This document shows, one piece after another, positions 1 through 6,163 of a stretch of 6,522 nucleotides of DNA. Positions within the stretch are counted from its first letter, which is position 1. Each line of letters starts with the position of its first letter. The translations under genes and the position numbers were made by a program. This stretch comes from Lentisphaeria bacterium (lineage in GTDB: Bacteria; Verrucomicrobiota; Lentisphaeria; Victivallales; UBA1829), in the NCBI GenBank assembly GCA_017504325.1, contig JAFVRL010000183.1, positions 1-6,522 on the forward strand, read 5' to 3'. The notes beneath the pieces were generated by a model. The model saw only the letters and a program-made list of their open reading frames with translations. It searched no databases and was not told the DNA's origin.

Positions 1-62
1 GCAAACAGCCCTCTCTCCATTCTCTACAGAGAAAATTCAGCAGAAGCAGAAAAGTTGCAAAT

Positions 63-83
63 CCCTTTGACACAAGGGGTTTT
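63..83 (+). terminator. weak terminator-like hairpin at left edge
   Basis: A 7-bp stem (63-69 with 73-79, one G-U pair) closes a 3-nt loop and is followed by four T. It could end a plus-strand gene lying left of the window. The T tract is short and the stem also lies inside a plus-strand open frame, so this is only a candidate. Confidence 0.25.
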
Positions 84-93
84 ACGCAAGAAA

Positions 94-125
94 TAAAAAA
101 CTCCGAATCAGAGGGCTGACTCGGA
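94..125 (-). terminator. intrinsic terminator of the tRNA-His transcript
   Basis: On the minus strand a 10-bp stem (116-125 with 102-111, one G-U pair) closes a 4-nt loop. It is followed by a G and then a T-rich tract (six T, A, then T) running down to about 94. It starts 15 bp after the CCA end of the tRNA, the expected place for a monocistronic tRNA terminator. There is no T tract in the plus direction, so it works on the minus strand only. Confidence 0.8.
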
Positions 126-139
126 CGGAGAATACAAAA

Positions 140-217
140 TGGGGTGCTAGATGGGATTTGAACCCACGACCTCCTGGGCCACAACCAGGCGCTCTAACCA
201 ACTGAGCTACTAGCACC
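140..217 (-). tRNA. tRNA-His (anticodon GTG)
   Basis: On the minus strand the sequence folds as a full cloverleaf. The 7-bp acceptor is GTGCTAG/CTAGCAC. The D arm contains AGCTCAG and GGTTAGAGC. The anticodon stem is CCTGG/CCAGG with loop TTGTGGC, giving anticodon GTG. The T arm is GTGGG/CCCAT with loop TTCAAAT. An extra 5' G lies opposite C73, the G-1:C73 pair that marks tRNA-His and is recognised by histidyl-tRNA synthetase. The 3' CCA is encoded (140-142). It is transcribed alone, between the terminator at 364-399 and its own at 94-125. Confidence in the isotype is very high. Confidence 0.97.
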
Positions 218-272
218 ATTATAGATGCATCAAAACGGATAAATTCAAACTCATTAACCGGATGATGCACTT

Positions 273-300
273 AATATATACCGTTTTTCTCTTTTTTCAC
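273..300 (-). promoter_or_regulatory. possible tRNA-His promoter
   Basis: On the minus strand a -10-like TATATT (273-278) lies 16 bp downstream of GTGAAA (295-300), which matches four of six -35 positions. Transcription would begin about 50 nt before the mature tRNA, leaving a 5' leader for RNase P. The -35 is weak and the stretch is AT-rich, so the exact site is uncertain. Confidence 0.3.
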
Positions 301-363
301 ATGTATTTTGATATTTTTTTCAATTTTTCTTTATAATTCAATATATTCCATGCCGCAATACTC

Positions 364-399
364 AAAAAATAAACCGCCACTCCTTTTTTGAATGACGGT
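364..399 (-). terminator. intrinsic terminator after the hydrolase gene
   Basis: On the minus strand a 10-bp stem (390-399 with 373-382, two G-U pairs) closes a 7-nt A-rich loop. It is followed by TTATTTTTT (364-372). It lies about 40 bp past the stop codon at 441 and ends the prepilin-hydrolase transcript. Confidence 0.8.
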
Positions 400-440
400 C
401 TATCTCTTTTTACAAGCTGCAATAACACAAAAAATCAGAT

Positions 441-2852
441 TTATTCCGCTTTTATTGCCGACACATCGTCAATAAAAAGCATATCCCCTTTTTTCAAATT
501 CTTTGTGCTTATCACAACTGAAAATCTGTTTACTTTTTCCGGAATCGTAATCTCTCCGGAAAATTCTTCCCAGTTATTACCCAATGCCTTCTTTTCCTTC
601 AATACAGGTATTCCTTTGGCATAATCGAATCCTCTTACGTCCGGTGAAGAATACTGGACTTTACAGAGAACGTTTCCTGAAGTCTTTTTCACCTTCACGC
701 TTATTTTATATTTCTCTCCCGCTTTGATTCCCGCGACCGGGAAAAGAAAATATCCGTTTCCATCTTTTATGACTCCGGCGGTATCATCGGAAAAGCCAAC
801 ATTTTTTCCCACCGCCTTGAAAAATTTTCCCGGCATATTTTTCGCTCCTCCGAACTGGAAATCCGCCTTGCATAATACGATATTGCCGGAAAGGACTTTT
901 TCATTTGTCAAAATATTTCTGCCGCCGAATACTCCTTTGGGGATTTTTTCATTTTTATCTGTTTTACTTATGTTTACAGCAGTTTTCAAAAGGGCATTTT
1001 TACTGTTGTCCTCTTTCATTTTCTGCCATTTTTCCATGGCATCCTTCAAATGAGGGGCAACTTTTGCTTCCCCTTCAAACAAACTGAATACCTCCACTTT
1101 GTCAATAAGGATGCTGTCTTCTTTACCTGTTCCCGTATAAGTGAGAAGCGGACAAAGATATGCGGAAGTTTCCGGGATCTCACGGACAAAAAGAGTTGCT
1201 CTTTTCCAGCCGTTGCCCAAATCTTCATTGTAAGGAGCGGAAATGATCATAGAGTGATTATGCCATTTTCCTTTGGCATTTTTCCACTGGATACGCAAAA
1301 TCCCGCCGCCTTTACCTGATTTTTTGCTTACGGCACGCACTACATAGACTTTTCCCTGCTGCACACGCACATTGGCGTGGATACTACCTCCGGGCTTTCC
1401 GGAAATTTTTATTGCCGTACCGTTGTCGATCCCCATGCCTTTTGCCAGAGAAACAGTTACATCACTTGTTTTATTTTTATAGAGAATCCAGTAAGGAACA
1501 TTTTTCACTTCTACACAGGCAGGTGCAACAGCTATATCCTCTTTTTTCTTCTTTGTCCCCTCAAAATCCCCGTTATAGAGAAGGTTTTTCAATGTCTTGT
1601 CTTTCCGGATACGATCCATGGCAAATGCGTGGGGATCTTTGGCAAAAAGCACAGTTTCTTCAATGCCGGGGATCGCCATACCGATATAAGGGCTGGGGAT
1701 CTCCGGAGATTTCAGAAGGTTCTTTTCCTGCCATCCGTGGGTGGAGGGAACAGGAGAATATTTCCTTAAATAGCCGTTATAAGTCCAGGAATATTCATCG
1801 GAAAAATCAACAGCAAAGGTAAGATTGCGCCGGAAATAATCCAACTGGCTCAACCCCTCTTTTTCCCTTGCCTGCGTTGTATCAAAGCCATCTTTTTTTC
1901 CATAATAGGCAGAAAGATATGTTGCCACCGCCAAACTGGTCTGTTCCCGGAGTTTTTTATGATTTTCCGGAGCGAGGAGACGCTTGTAACGCACATCCAT
2001 CATGCCCCGTAAAGCACAGAAATCAGTAAAATTCTTTGCTCCATACCCCCGTTCCTCCATACCGTCAATGATCCTTGCGGTGGGGGGCAGAGCGTCATAG
2101 ATCCCATTGATGAATGCAACAAGAAGTCCGGTGGTACACGCTTCCAGTCTTCCTTTCGTATCCGGCATACCATCGGCAAAACCGAACATGAGATCCAGCC
2201 AGAAGAAACAGAATATATCAATATCCGGAAACTCCTTTGCCACTGCACGCATCCATTGCTGTCCTCTTTTGCGAGCCATCTGCCATGCTTCTTCATGACT
2301 TCTTCCACATTCAGTCCGGTAGAGGAATTTCTGCTGATTGCCGTAATCTTCCAGGTCAAACCGGATCCCTTTGCATCCCCCCTGTTTTGCCACATACGCC
2401 ATTACAGAAAAGTTGTTGCAGACGATTTCCCAGAATTCATCATCAAAAAGATCAAATTCCCCGGTGAAGGAGGAGGCACTTGTATCCAGAAAGTTGTATT
2501 TGAATTTTTTTGCCTTTTTATGGATGTTCTGCAAACTTTTTATCTCTTCAGAATACCACTCTTTCTGAAATCTGGTTTTGGAAAACCATTTCCATTCCAG
2601 ATTCAATCTTTTACCGTCAGGAAGTTTCACGTTTTTGGAAGTAATGATATTCACCCCGTCATAACCCGGCAGCCATTTTTCTTCCAGTTCCCCCAGATAT
2701 TTTTCCACATTTGCCGGAGTAAATCCGCTGTTGCCGAAACTGATGATCTTTTTCTTTACTTCCTTACCGAGTGTATCCTTGCCGGACAAAGTGCAAAATG
2801 TCCCGGCAAGAACCAGAGCCAGAAAAACGAGTGTAAAACAGTTCTTTTTCAT
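441..2852 (-). CDS. secreted glycoside-hydrolase-like protein with two CBM-like domains
   Basis: The protein has 803 residues. Residues 1 to about 24 are a Sec signal peptide (MKKN, then a hydrophobic run); there is no lipobox at C20. Residues ~35-420 look like a TIM-barrel hydrolase. Its acidic motifs are FDLEDYG (165-171), DGMEERGY (263-270) and SDEYSWTY (351-358); E168, E266 and D352/E353 are plausible active-site residues by inference. From memory, this motif order resembles secreted planctomycete and verrucomicrobial proteins usually left as hypothetical. Residues ~423-591 (from NLLYNGDFEG to ILIDKVEVF) fit a CBM4/9-like jelly roll. A lysine-rich linker (~595-640) leads to a second such domain (~655-803, ending FIDDVSAI). 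The start has AAAGG about 7 nt upstream. It lies 21 bp after the prepilin gene, probably on the same mRNA. The substrate is probably a polysaccharide, but cannot be read from the sequence, and the numbered GH family is unknown. Confidence 0.85.
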   Translation of the reverse strand: MKKNCFTLVFLALVLAGTFCTLSGKDTLGKEVKKKIISFGNSGFTPANVEKYLGELEEKWLPGYDGVNIITSKNVKLPDGKRLNLEWKWFSKTRFQKEWYSEEIKSLQNIHKKAKKFKYNFLDTSASSFTGEFDLFDDEFWEIVCNNFSVMAYVAKQGGCKGIRFDLEDYGNQQKFLYRTECGRSHEEAWQMARKRGQQWMRAVAKEFPDIDIFCFFWLDLMFGFADGMPDTKGRLEACTTGLLVAFINGIYDALPPTARIIDGMEERGYGAKNFTDFCALRGMMDVRYKRLLAPENHKKLREQTSLAVATYLSAYYGKKDGFDTTQAREKEGLSQLDYFRRNLTFAVDFSDEYSWTYNGYLRKYSPVPSTHGWQEKNLLKSPEIPSPYIGMAIPGIEETVLFAKDPHAFAMDRIRKDKTLKNLLYNGDFEGTKKKKEDIAVAPACVEVKNVPYWILYKNKTSDVTVSLAKGMGIDNGTAIKISGKPGGSIHANVRVQQGKVYVVRAVSKKSGKGGGILRIQWKNAKGKWHNHSMIISAPYNEDLGNGWKRATLFVREIPETSAYLCPLLTYTGTGKEDSILIDKVEVFSLFEGEAKVAPHLKDAMEKWQKMKEDNSKNALLKTAVNISKTDKNEKIPKGVFGGRNILTNEKVLSGNIVLCKADFQFGGAKNMPGKFFKAVGKNVGFSDDTAGVIKDGNGYFLFPVAGIKAGEKYKISVKVKKTSGNVLCKVQYSSPDVRGFDYAKGIPVLKEKKALGNNWEEFSGEITIPEKVNRFSVVISTKNLKKGDMLFIDDVSAIKAE

Positions 2853-2873
2853 AATGGCCTTTCTGTTTTTGAT

Positions 2874-3611
2874 TTACTGTGTAACTACACCGAAATAATA
2901 ACGCACATTGGGAGAATACCCGCTGTTTGTCCCCGGTCCCTTGCTGTTATAGAACCACCGGTATCTTTTTCTGAATTCCGCCGCCCCGTAAGCTCCAACA
3001 CTTCCGTCAGCATGCTGCACATTGGCTTTTTTGGAGTGCCGCAGGTGGACAGCATTGGCGGTGGCGGTATTGGAACTCTGCCAGGAGTAACAAGCCATCT
3101 GCCGCTGTTTTTTATCTTGAGCAGCAACAGTTCCTGCAAGAGTATCGGTGTACATGATTTGCATACTTGGGGGAATGGGGGTGGAACCAGTGTAACTGTA
3201 CATTTTGGTCAATGTTCTCATTTTATGATAAGTTTTTGAATAGGTTGACCCGTAGGTGGTATTACAGGTTCCGTAGGTAAGAGAGTTGTAGTTCAGGTTA
3301 TCGGAACTGAATTTGTTGGGATAAAAGGAGGGACAGACCGCTATATTCATATTCTTTATATAGCCGCTGTTTCTATATAGTACGAAGGCATAAAATGACG
3401 GATTGGTAATGGAGTTTCCGGGAAAGAAATCCTGATAATCATCCGCATAAACCTGAATGGTCAACGCCACCTGTTTCTGATTGTTGATGCACTGTGTGGC
3501 AAACGCCGCCTGTCTTGCTTTGTTCAACGCAGGAAGAAGCATCCCTGCAAGAATGGCGATGATGGCAATAACCACCAGAAGTTCGATCAATGTAAAATAT
3601 TTTTTCCGCAT
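2874..3611 (-). CDS. prepilin-like protein, N-terminal methylation motif and H-X9-DG C-terminus
   Basis: The protein has 245 residues. Residues 1-5 (MRKKY) form a short basic leader, and FTLIELLVVIAIIAILAG (6-23) is the type IV pilin/type II pseudopilin segment, with the conserved glutamate at E10 (mature +5). The residue before the cleavage site is Tyr5, not the canonical Gly. A helix with the usual LLPALNKAR follows. Near the C-terminus, H192, nine residues, then D202-G203 match the 'prepilin-type processing-associated H-X9-DG' domain exactly. The family is expanded in Planctomycetota and Lentisphaerota and is thought to be exported and surface- or secretion-associated; its role is poorly known. 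The frame is open up to an ATG at 3698, but I chose 3611: it has AGGA 10 nt upstream and gives the standard pilin N-terminus, while the longer start puts 29 unrelated residues before it. The secreted hydrolase follows 21 bp downstream. Confidence 0.93.
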   Translation of the reverse strand: MRKKYFTLIELLVVIAIIAILAGMLLPALNKARQAAFATQCINNQKQVALTIQVYADDYQDFFPGNSITNPSFYAFVLYRNSGYIKNMNIAVCPSFYPNKFSSDNLNYNSLTYGTCNTTYGSTYSKTYHKMRTLTKMYSYTGSTPIPPSMQIMYTDTLAGTVAAQDKKQRQMACYSWQSSNTATANAVHLRHSKKANVQHADGSVGAYGAAEFRKRYRWFYNSKGPGTNSGYSPNVRYYFGVVTQ

Positions 3612-3621
3612 ATCACTTGTT

Positions 3622-3625
3622 TCCT
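3622..3625 (-). promoter_or_regulatory. ribosome binding site that fixes the prepilin start
   Basis: AGGA on the minus strand lies 10 nt before the ATG at 3611. It supports this internal start over the in-frame ATG at 3698, which would place extra residues ahead of the methylation motif. Confidence 0.6.
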
Positions 3626-3728
3626 GTATTTTATTTCCATTTTTTACACGCGATCCATATAACACCGTATTCCATTTCCATAAGGTACTATAAAACACAT
3701 TTTTAAAAATACAAGATTTATTGCTTGC

Positions 3729-3757
3729 ATTATAATTCTGAAAAATTGCACTATAAA
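3729..3757 (-). promoter_or_regulatory. sigma70-like promoter of the prepilin-hydrolase unit
   Basis: On the minus strand a consensus -10 TATAAT (3729-3734) lies 17 bp from a TTTATA -35-like box (3752-3757, four of six matches). Predicted transcription starts near 3722, giving a leader of about 110 nt before the prepilin ATG. It lies just beyond the terminator that ends leuCD, as expected for an independent unit. Confidence 0.5.
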
Positions 3758-3789
3758 TCTCAAACTGAAACTATACAGCAGTATTGCAT

Positions 3790-3830
3790 AAAAAATCCGG
3801 CTGTACAGCCTCGGCAGTGAACAACCGGAT
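3790..3830 (-). terminator. intrinsic terminator of leuCD
   Basis: On the minus strand a 10-bp stem (3821-3830 with 3795-3804, one G-U pair) has a 16-nt loop and runs straight into a T tract at 3795-3790. It starts 30 bp after the leuD stop codon. Confidence 0.8.
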
Positions 3831-3859
3831 CTTATATATTGCTGACAGGATACAGCCGA

Positions 3860-4384
3860 TCAGTAATTTTTGTCGGCGTATTCCACCCAGCCGCCTGCTT
3901 TCACAAGAGCTGCGTCAAAACCGCTGATCTCATAGGAGCAGGTCATGGAATCTTTGTCATTGGAGATGGTAAGAGTACCGGCTTCAAAATCTGTAACACA
4001 TTCGGCGGGGGTGCCGGCAAAGCGTTTGAAGATCTCATCAATGGTCTCTTCCGGCAATGTAACAGCCATAAGACCGCAGTTGAACATGTTTTGACGGAAA
4101 ATACGGGCAAAGTTTACAGCAATGACAATATTGATGTCGTTGTATTCCAATACCCAGGGGGCATGTTCCCGGGAGGAACCGCAGCCGAAGTTGGCACGGG
4201 TCACAATGACACTTTTACCTTCAATATCTTTTTTGGGATCGAATCCGGGGAGGATCAGATCTTCCAGACAATAGGGTTTCAAGGCACTTTTGGTAGATTC
4301 CGTAAGATATTTTGCAGGAATGATCTCATCTGTATTGATATCGGAACGGTCAAGGAAAAGGATTTTACCGTTGAAGTTTTTCAT
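3860..4384 (-). CDS. leuD: 3-isopropylmalate dehydratase small subunit (LeuD-like)
   Basis: The protein has 174 residues and forms the swivelling domain of a two-subunit aconitase-type dehydratase. With LeuC it interconverts 2- and 3-isopropylmalate in leucine synthesis, in the cytoplasm. Visible marks are DINTDEIIPAKYL (15-27), the substrate-contacting loop FGCGSSREHAPWVL (66-79) and NFARIFRQNMFNCGL (91-105). The short single-domain form belongs to the LeuD/HacB group paired with type-2 LeuC, not the roughly 200-residue enterobacterial form. AAGGTG about 4 nt upstream supports the start. It follows leuC with a 19-bp gap, so the two are co-transcribed and probably translated in balance. Homoaconitate or another dicarboxylate hydroxy-acid dehydratase is the alternative, since this group does not separate cleanly by motif. 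Confidence 0.93.
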   Translation of the reverse strand: MKNFNGKILFLDRSDINTDEIIPAKYLTESTKSALKPYCLEDLILPGFDPKKDIEGKSVIVTRANFGCGSSREHAPWVLEYNDINIVIAVNFARIFRQNMFNCGLMAVTLPEETIDEIFKRFAGTPAECVTDFEAGTLTISNDKDSMTCSYEISGFDAALVKAGGWVEYADKNY

Positions 4385-4403
4385 TTTTCACCTTCTGATT
4401 GGC

Positions 4404-5690
4404 TTAATCTTTGAAAAGGGGGGAATTTTTGATCTCGCCTGCGATGGCGGCAGAAGCGGCAGAAGCAGGACTCATAAGATGCACCATACCGCCTTTACCC
4501 ATACGGCCGTTGAAGTTACGGTTTGTGGTACTGGCACATACCTCTCCTTCAGCAAGCACACCATTACTCATTCCCAGACAGGCTCCGCAGGTGGCATTTG
4601 TCACACAGAATCCGGCATCGGCAAAGATCTTGATCAATCCTTCATCTTCCGCCTGACGGTAAATATCGCATGTGGCAGGGGAGACAATGGCACGCACCAT
4701 GGGGTGAACGGTTTTGCCTTTTACGATCTCAGCGGCAATACGCAGGTCTTCGATCCTTCCGTTTGTACAGCTTCCGATATAGATCTGGTCGATCTTTGTT
4801 CCTTCCATTTCCCGGATGGTCTTTACCTGATCGGGCTTGTAGTTTACCGTCATCACAGGTTCGATCTCAGCGGCATTGATCTCAATGACCTTTACATAAT
4901 TTGCATCAGCATCGGGCAGCCATTTGGAATATTCTTTGAGGGCGGCTTCTTTCGAGGTAAATTCATCTTTGATGAAGGGCCACAGATAATCTACAGTGAC
5001 CATGTCAGGGTAACAGATACCGCAGGTCGCCCCGGCTTCGATCGCCATATTGCAGAGGGTCATTCTGGAATCCATTCCCATAACTTCCACACCTTCCCCG
5101 GCAAATTCGATCACATGGTCGGTAGCTCCGTTGACAGTGAGAAGTTTGATGATCGTAAGGATCAGGTCTTTGGCATATACACCATTACGCAGTTTGCCCT
5201 TTACATCAATTTTGATGGTCTTGGGTTCGCGCATGATGCAGACTCCTTTAAGGATACCCACTTCCAGGTCGGTAGTTCCCACACCTGCGGCAAAGGCACC
5301 GAAGGCACCGTGGGTACAGGTGTGGGAGTCACCCATGATAATGGTGTAACCGGGACGGACAAAACCCTTTTCAGGGAAGATGGCATGACAGACACCATTT
5401 CTGCCGATGTCGAAAAAGTCTTTGATATTGTGTCTGCGTGCCCAGTCACGCAAAGTTTTGCCCTGAAGAGCGGTCTTGGAATCTTTTGCGGGGGTCACGT
5501 GGTCGATCACCGCTTTGATTTTTTCTGCGTCGTAAACGCGGTCCTTGCCTTTTTCAACAAGGTCGTTGATGGCAATAGGGGTTGTGATCTCATGGCAGAA
5601 TACTCTGTCCAGAGAAAGCACAAATACGCCCTCTGCGGGGGTATCCTTGCAATGTGCGTCAAAGATCTTCTGTGCAACAGTCTTTCCCAT
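4404..5690 (-). CDS. leuC: 3-isopropylmalate dehydratase large subunit (LeuC/HacA type)
   Basis: The protein has 428 residues and is the [4Fe-4S]-bearing catalytic subunit that works with the LeuD encoded next to it. Cluster ligands are C308 in GSCTNG and C368 and C371 in TCGAC, the expected triplet. Other signature segments are MGDSHTCTHGAFGAFAAGVG (119-138) and STTNRNFNGRMG (387-398). The length of ~420-430 fits the archaeal-type LeuC found in many bacteria; enterobacterial LeuC is ~466. AGGAG six nt before the ATG sets the start. leuD follows after 19 bp, and a terminator closes the pair. No leuA or leuB is present, so the pathway role rests on homology. The leader is only ~46 nt, too short for a T-box or a leucine leader-peptide attenuator. 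Homoaconitase-type activity is possible but less likely. Confidence 0.94.
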   Translation of the reverse strand: MGKTVAQKIFDAHCKDTPAEGVFVLSLDRVFCHEITTPIAINDLVEKGKDRVYDAEKIKAVIDHVTPAKDSKTALQGKTLRDWARRHNIKDFFDIGRNGVCHAIFPEKGFVRPGYTIIMGDSHTCTHGAFGAFAAGVGTTDLEVGILKGVCIMREPKTIKIDVKGKLRNGVYAKDLILTIIKLLTVNGATDHVIEFAGEGVEVMGMDSRMTLCNMAIEAGATCGICYPDMVTVDYLWPFIKDEFTSKEAALKEYSKWLPDADANYVKVIEINAAEIEPVMTVNYKPDQVKTIREMEGTKIDQIYIGSCTNGRIEDLRIAAEIVKGKTVHPMVRAIVSPATCDIYRQAEDEGLIKIFADAGFCVTNATCGACLGMSNGVLAEGEVCASTTNRNFNGRMGKGGMVHLMSPASAASAAIAGEIKNSPLFKD

Positions 5691-5727
5691 TTTTTTCTCC
5701 TGTGATGATATTGATAAAACGATTATT

Positions 5728-5756
5728 TTGACAGTATCTTATTAATATAGCATAAA
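5728..5756 (+). promoter_or_regulatory. possible plus-strand promoter overlapping the leuC promoter
   Basis: A consensus -35 TTGACA (5728-5733) lies 17 bp before CATAAA (5751-5756, four of six -10 matches). Transcription would run rightward from about 5763 into the structured, non-coding stretch that ends in a T8 tract at 5878. The poor -10 and the high local A+T content keep confidence low. Confidence 0.35.
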
Positions 5757-5772
5757 AAAAAGTTTTTTTCAA
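5744..5772 (-). promoter_or_regulatory. leuC: sigma70-like promoter of leuCD
   Basis: On the minus strand TTGAAA (5767-5772) and TATATT (5744-5749) are separated by exactly 17 bp of A/T-tract DNA. Transcription should start near 5737, about 46 nt before the leuC ATG. The -10 element lies inside the spacer of a plus-strand promoter-like sequence (5728-5756), so the two could compete. Confidence 0.7.
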
Positions 5773-5878
5773 GCATTTTTACCACTTGACAAAAGAAAGG
5801 CGGAACGCAAAACATAAATTGCCGCCCGGAAACAGAAACGGATGGCAGCGATCCGTAAACGGGATCGGCATTTTTTTT
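5763..5878 (+). ncRNA. candidate small RNA with alternative hairpins and intrinsic terminator
   Basis: This intergenic stretch has no credible ORF, but in the plus direction it contains: a GGCGG/CCGCC stem (5799-5803 with 5822-5826); a perfect 6-bp hairpin ACGGAT/ATCCGT (5838-5843 with 5851-5856); and an overlapping 6-bp hairpin CGATCC/GGATCG (5849-5854 with 5862-5867) followed at once by eight T (5871-5878). The last two cannot form together. The promoter-like 5728-5756 would give an RNA of ~116 nt. I recognise no known RNA family. It could instead be an orphan terminator. Confidence 0.3.
5845..5878 (+). terminator. plus-strand intrinsic terminator
   Basis: A GC-rich stem (5849-5854 with 5862-5867, extended by two pairs across a 2-nt bulge) with a 7-nt loop is followed by A and eight T. 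No plus-strand protein gene precedes it, so it either ends the candidate small RNA or stops stray transcription moving away from leuC. Confidence 0.5.
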
Positions 5879-5892
5879 CTTTTAAGGTGCGG

Positions 5893-5948
5893 AAAAATAA
5901 AAAAGGAGCCGGCACATATCCCTTCAGAAAGATATGTCCCGCCCCCTT
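5893..5948 (-). terminator. long intrinsic terminator of the 56-residue gene
   Basis: On the minus strand an 18-position stem (5931-5948 with 5903-5920) with two G-G mismatches and one G-U pair closes a 10-nt loop. It is followed by a T-rich tract from 5902 down to 5893. It starts 20 bp after the small gene's stop codon, which supports that gene being a real transcription unit. Confidence 0.8.
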
Positions 5949-5968
5949 ACAGCAGCATGAAAGCAGAT

Positions 5969-6139
5969 TCACTCGGCAAGAGAATACTCTTCCTCCTCCC
6001 GGTTTTTTCTCAATTCCGCTTCCAGTTTCTCTTTCGCCTCTGCAAGATAGTTTTCCAATCCTGTCAGAAAATCCGCATACCTTTTTCTGATTACTTCGGG
6101 GCGCGGGGCTACTTTGATCACTTTTTTGCGTTTGTTCAT
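5969..6139 (-). CDS. small charged helical protein, 56 residues, function unknown
   Basis: I do not recognise the family. The N-terminus is strongly basic (MNKRKKVIKV, then APRPEVIRKR). The rest is a likely amphipathic helix or coiled coil with hydrophobic residues at L25, L28, L32, A35 and L39, spaced 3-4-3-4, and an acidic end (EEEEYSLAE). There is no signal peptide or membrane segment, so it is probably cytoplasmic. A basic head plus a coiled coil would suit a nucleic-acid- or ribosome-associated dimer, but this is only inference. Evidence that the gene is real: AAGGAG six nt before the ATG, a strong terminator 20 bp after the stop, and protein-like composition. It lies alone between leuC and the structured region on the right. 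Larger frames on both strands over the same DNA lack a ribosome site and look like translated noise. Confidence 0.75.
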   Translation of the reverse strand: MNKRKKVIKVAPRPEVIRKRYADFLTGLENYLAEAKEKLEAELRKNREEEEYSLAE

Positions 6140-6142
6140 GTT

Positions 6143-6163
6143 TTACTCCTTTTTTGTTTTCAT
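6143..6163 (-). CDS. possible six-codon upstream ORF (MKTKKE)
   Basis: A minus-strand ATG at 6163 opens six codons ending at TAA (6143-6145), three nt before the ATG of the 56-residue gene. Codons 5-6 (AAG GAG) are themselves that gene's Shine-Dalgarno, so a ribosome on this mini-ORF would cover the downstream initiation site. A weak GGAAG lies 6 nt before its ATG. It may couple or dampen translation, or be chance in A-rich leader DNA. Confidence 0.25.
   Translation of the reverse strand: MKTKKE
6146..6151 (-). promoter_or_regulatory. strong Shine-Dalgarno that fixes the 56-residue gene start
   Basis: AAGGAG on the minus strand lies six nt before the ATG at 6139. This is the best ribosome site in the window and the main reason for calling so short a gene. 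Confidence 0.75.

Noticed and set aside
1..119. Possible C-terminus of a plus-strand gene entering from the left
   Set aside because: All three plus frames are open at the edge (stops at about 70, 96 and 119) and none has a recognisable motif, so no frame can be preferred.
218..223. A consensus TATAAT on the minus strand directly before the tRNA
   Set aside because: It abuts the mature 5' end, so transcription from it would begin inside the tRNA.
82..270. A 62-codon minus-strand frame containing VAQLVRAPGCGPGGRGFKSH
   Set aside because: It is the translated tRNA-His gene, a well-known type of false protein.
308..337. Plus-strand TTGATA, 18-bp spacer, TATAAT
   Set aside because: Good match, but it would drive transcription into the hydrolase terminator and antisense to that gene with no plus ORF; chance is likely in such AT-rich DNA.
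2256..3239. A 327-codon plus-strand frame opposite the prepilin-hydrolase junction
   Set aside because: It spans two well-supported minus-strand genes, is phenylalanine-rich noise and has no ribosome site.
3612..3698. Longer N-terminus for the prepilin starting at 3698
   Set aside because: It would put 29 unrelated residues before the methylation motif; the ATG at 3611 has a ribosome site and gives a standard pilin N-terminus.
4290..5705. A 471-codon open frame on the plus strand opposite leuC
   Set aside because: The minus strand carries intact LeuC cluster ligands, signatures and ribosome site; the plus frame is its shadow with no family features.
5786..5818. Second TTGACA on the plus strand after the leuC promoter
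   Set aside because: The nearest -10-like CATAAA is 21 bp away, too far for a normal sigma70 promoter.
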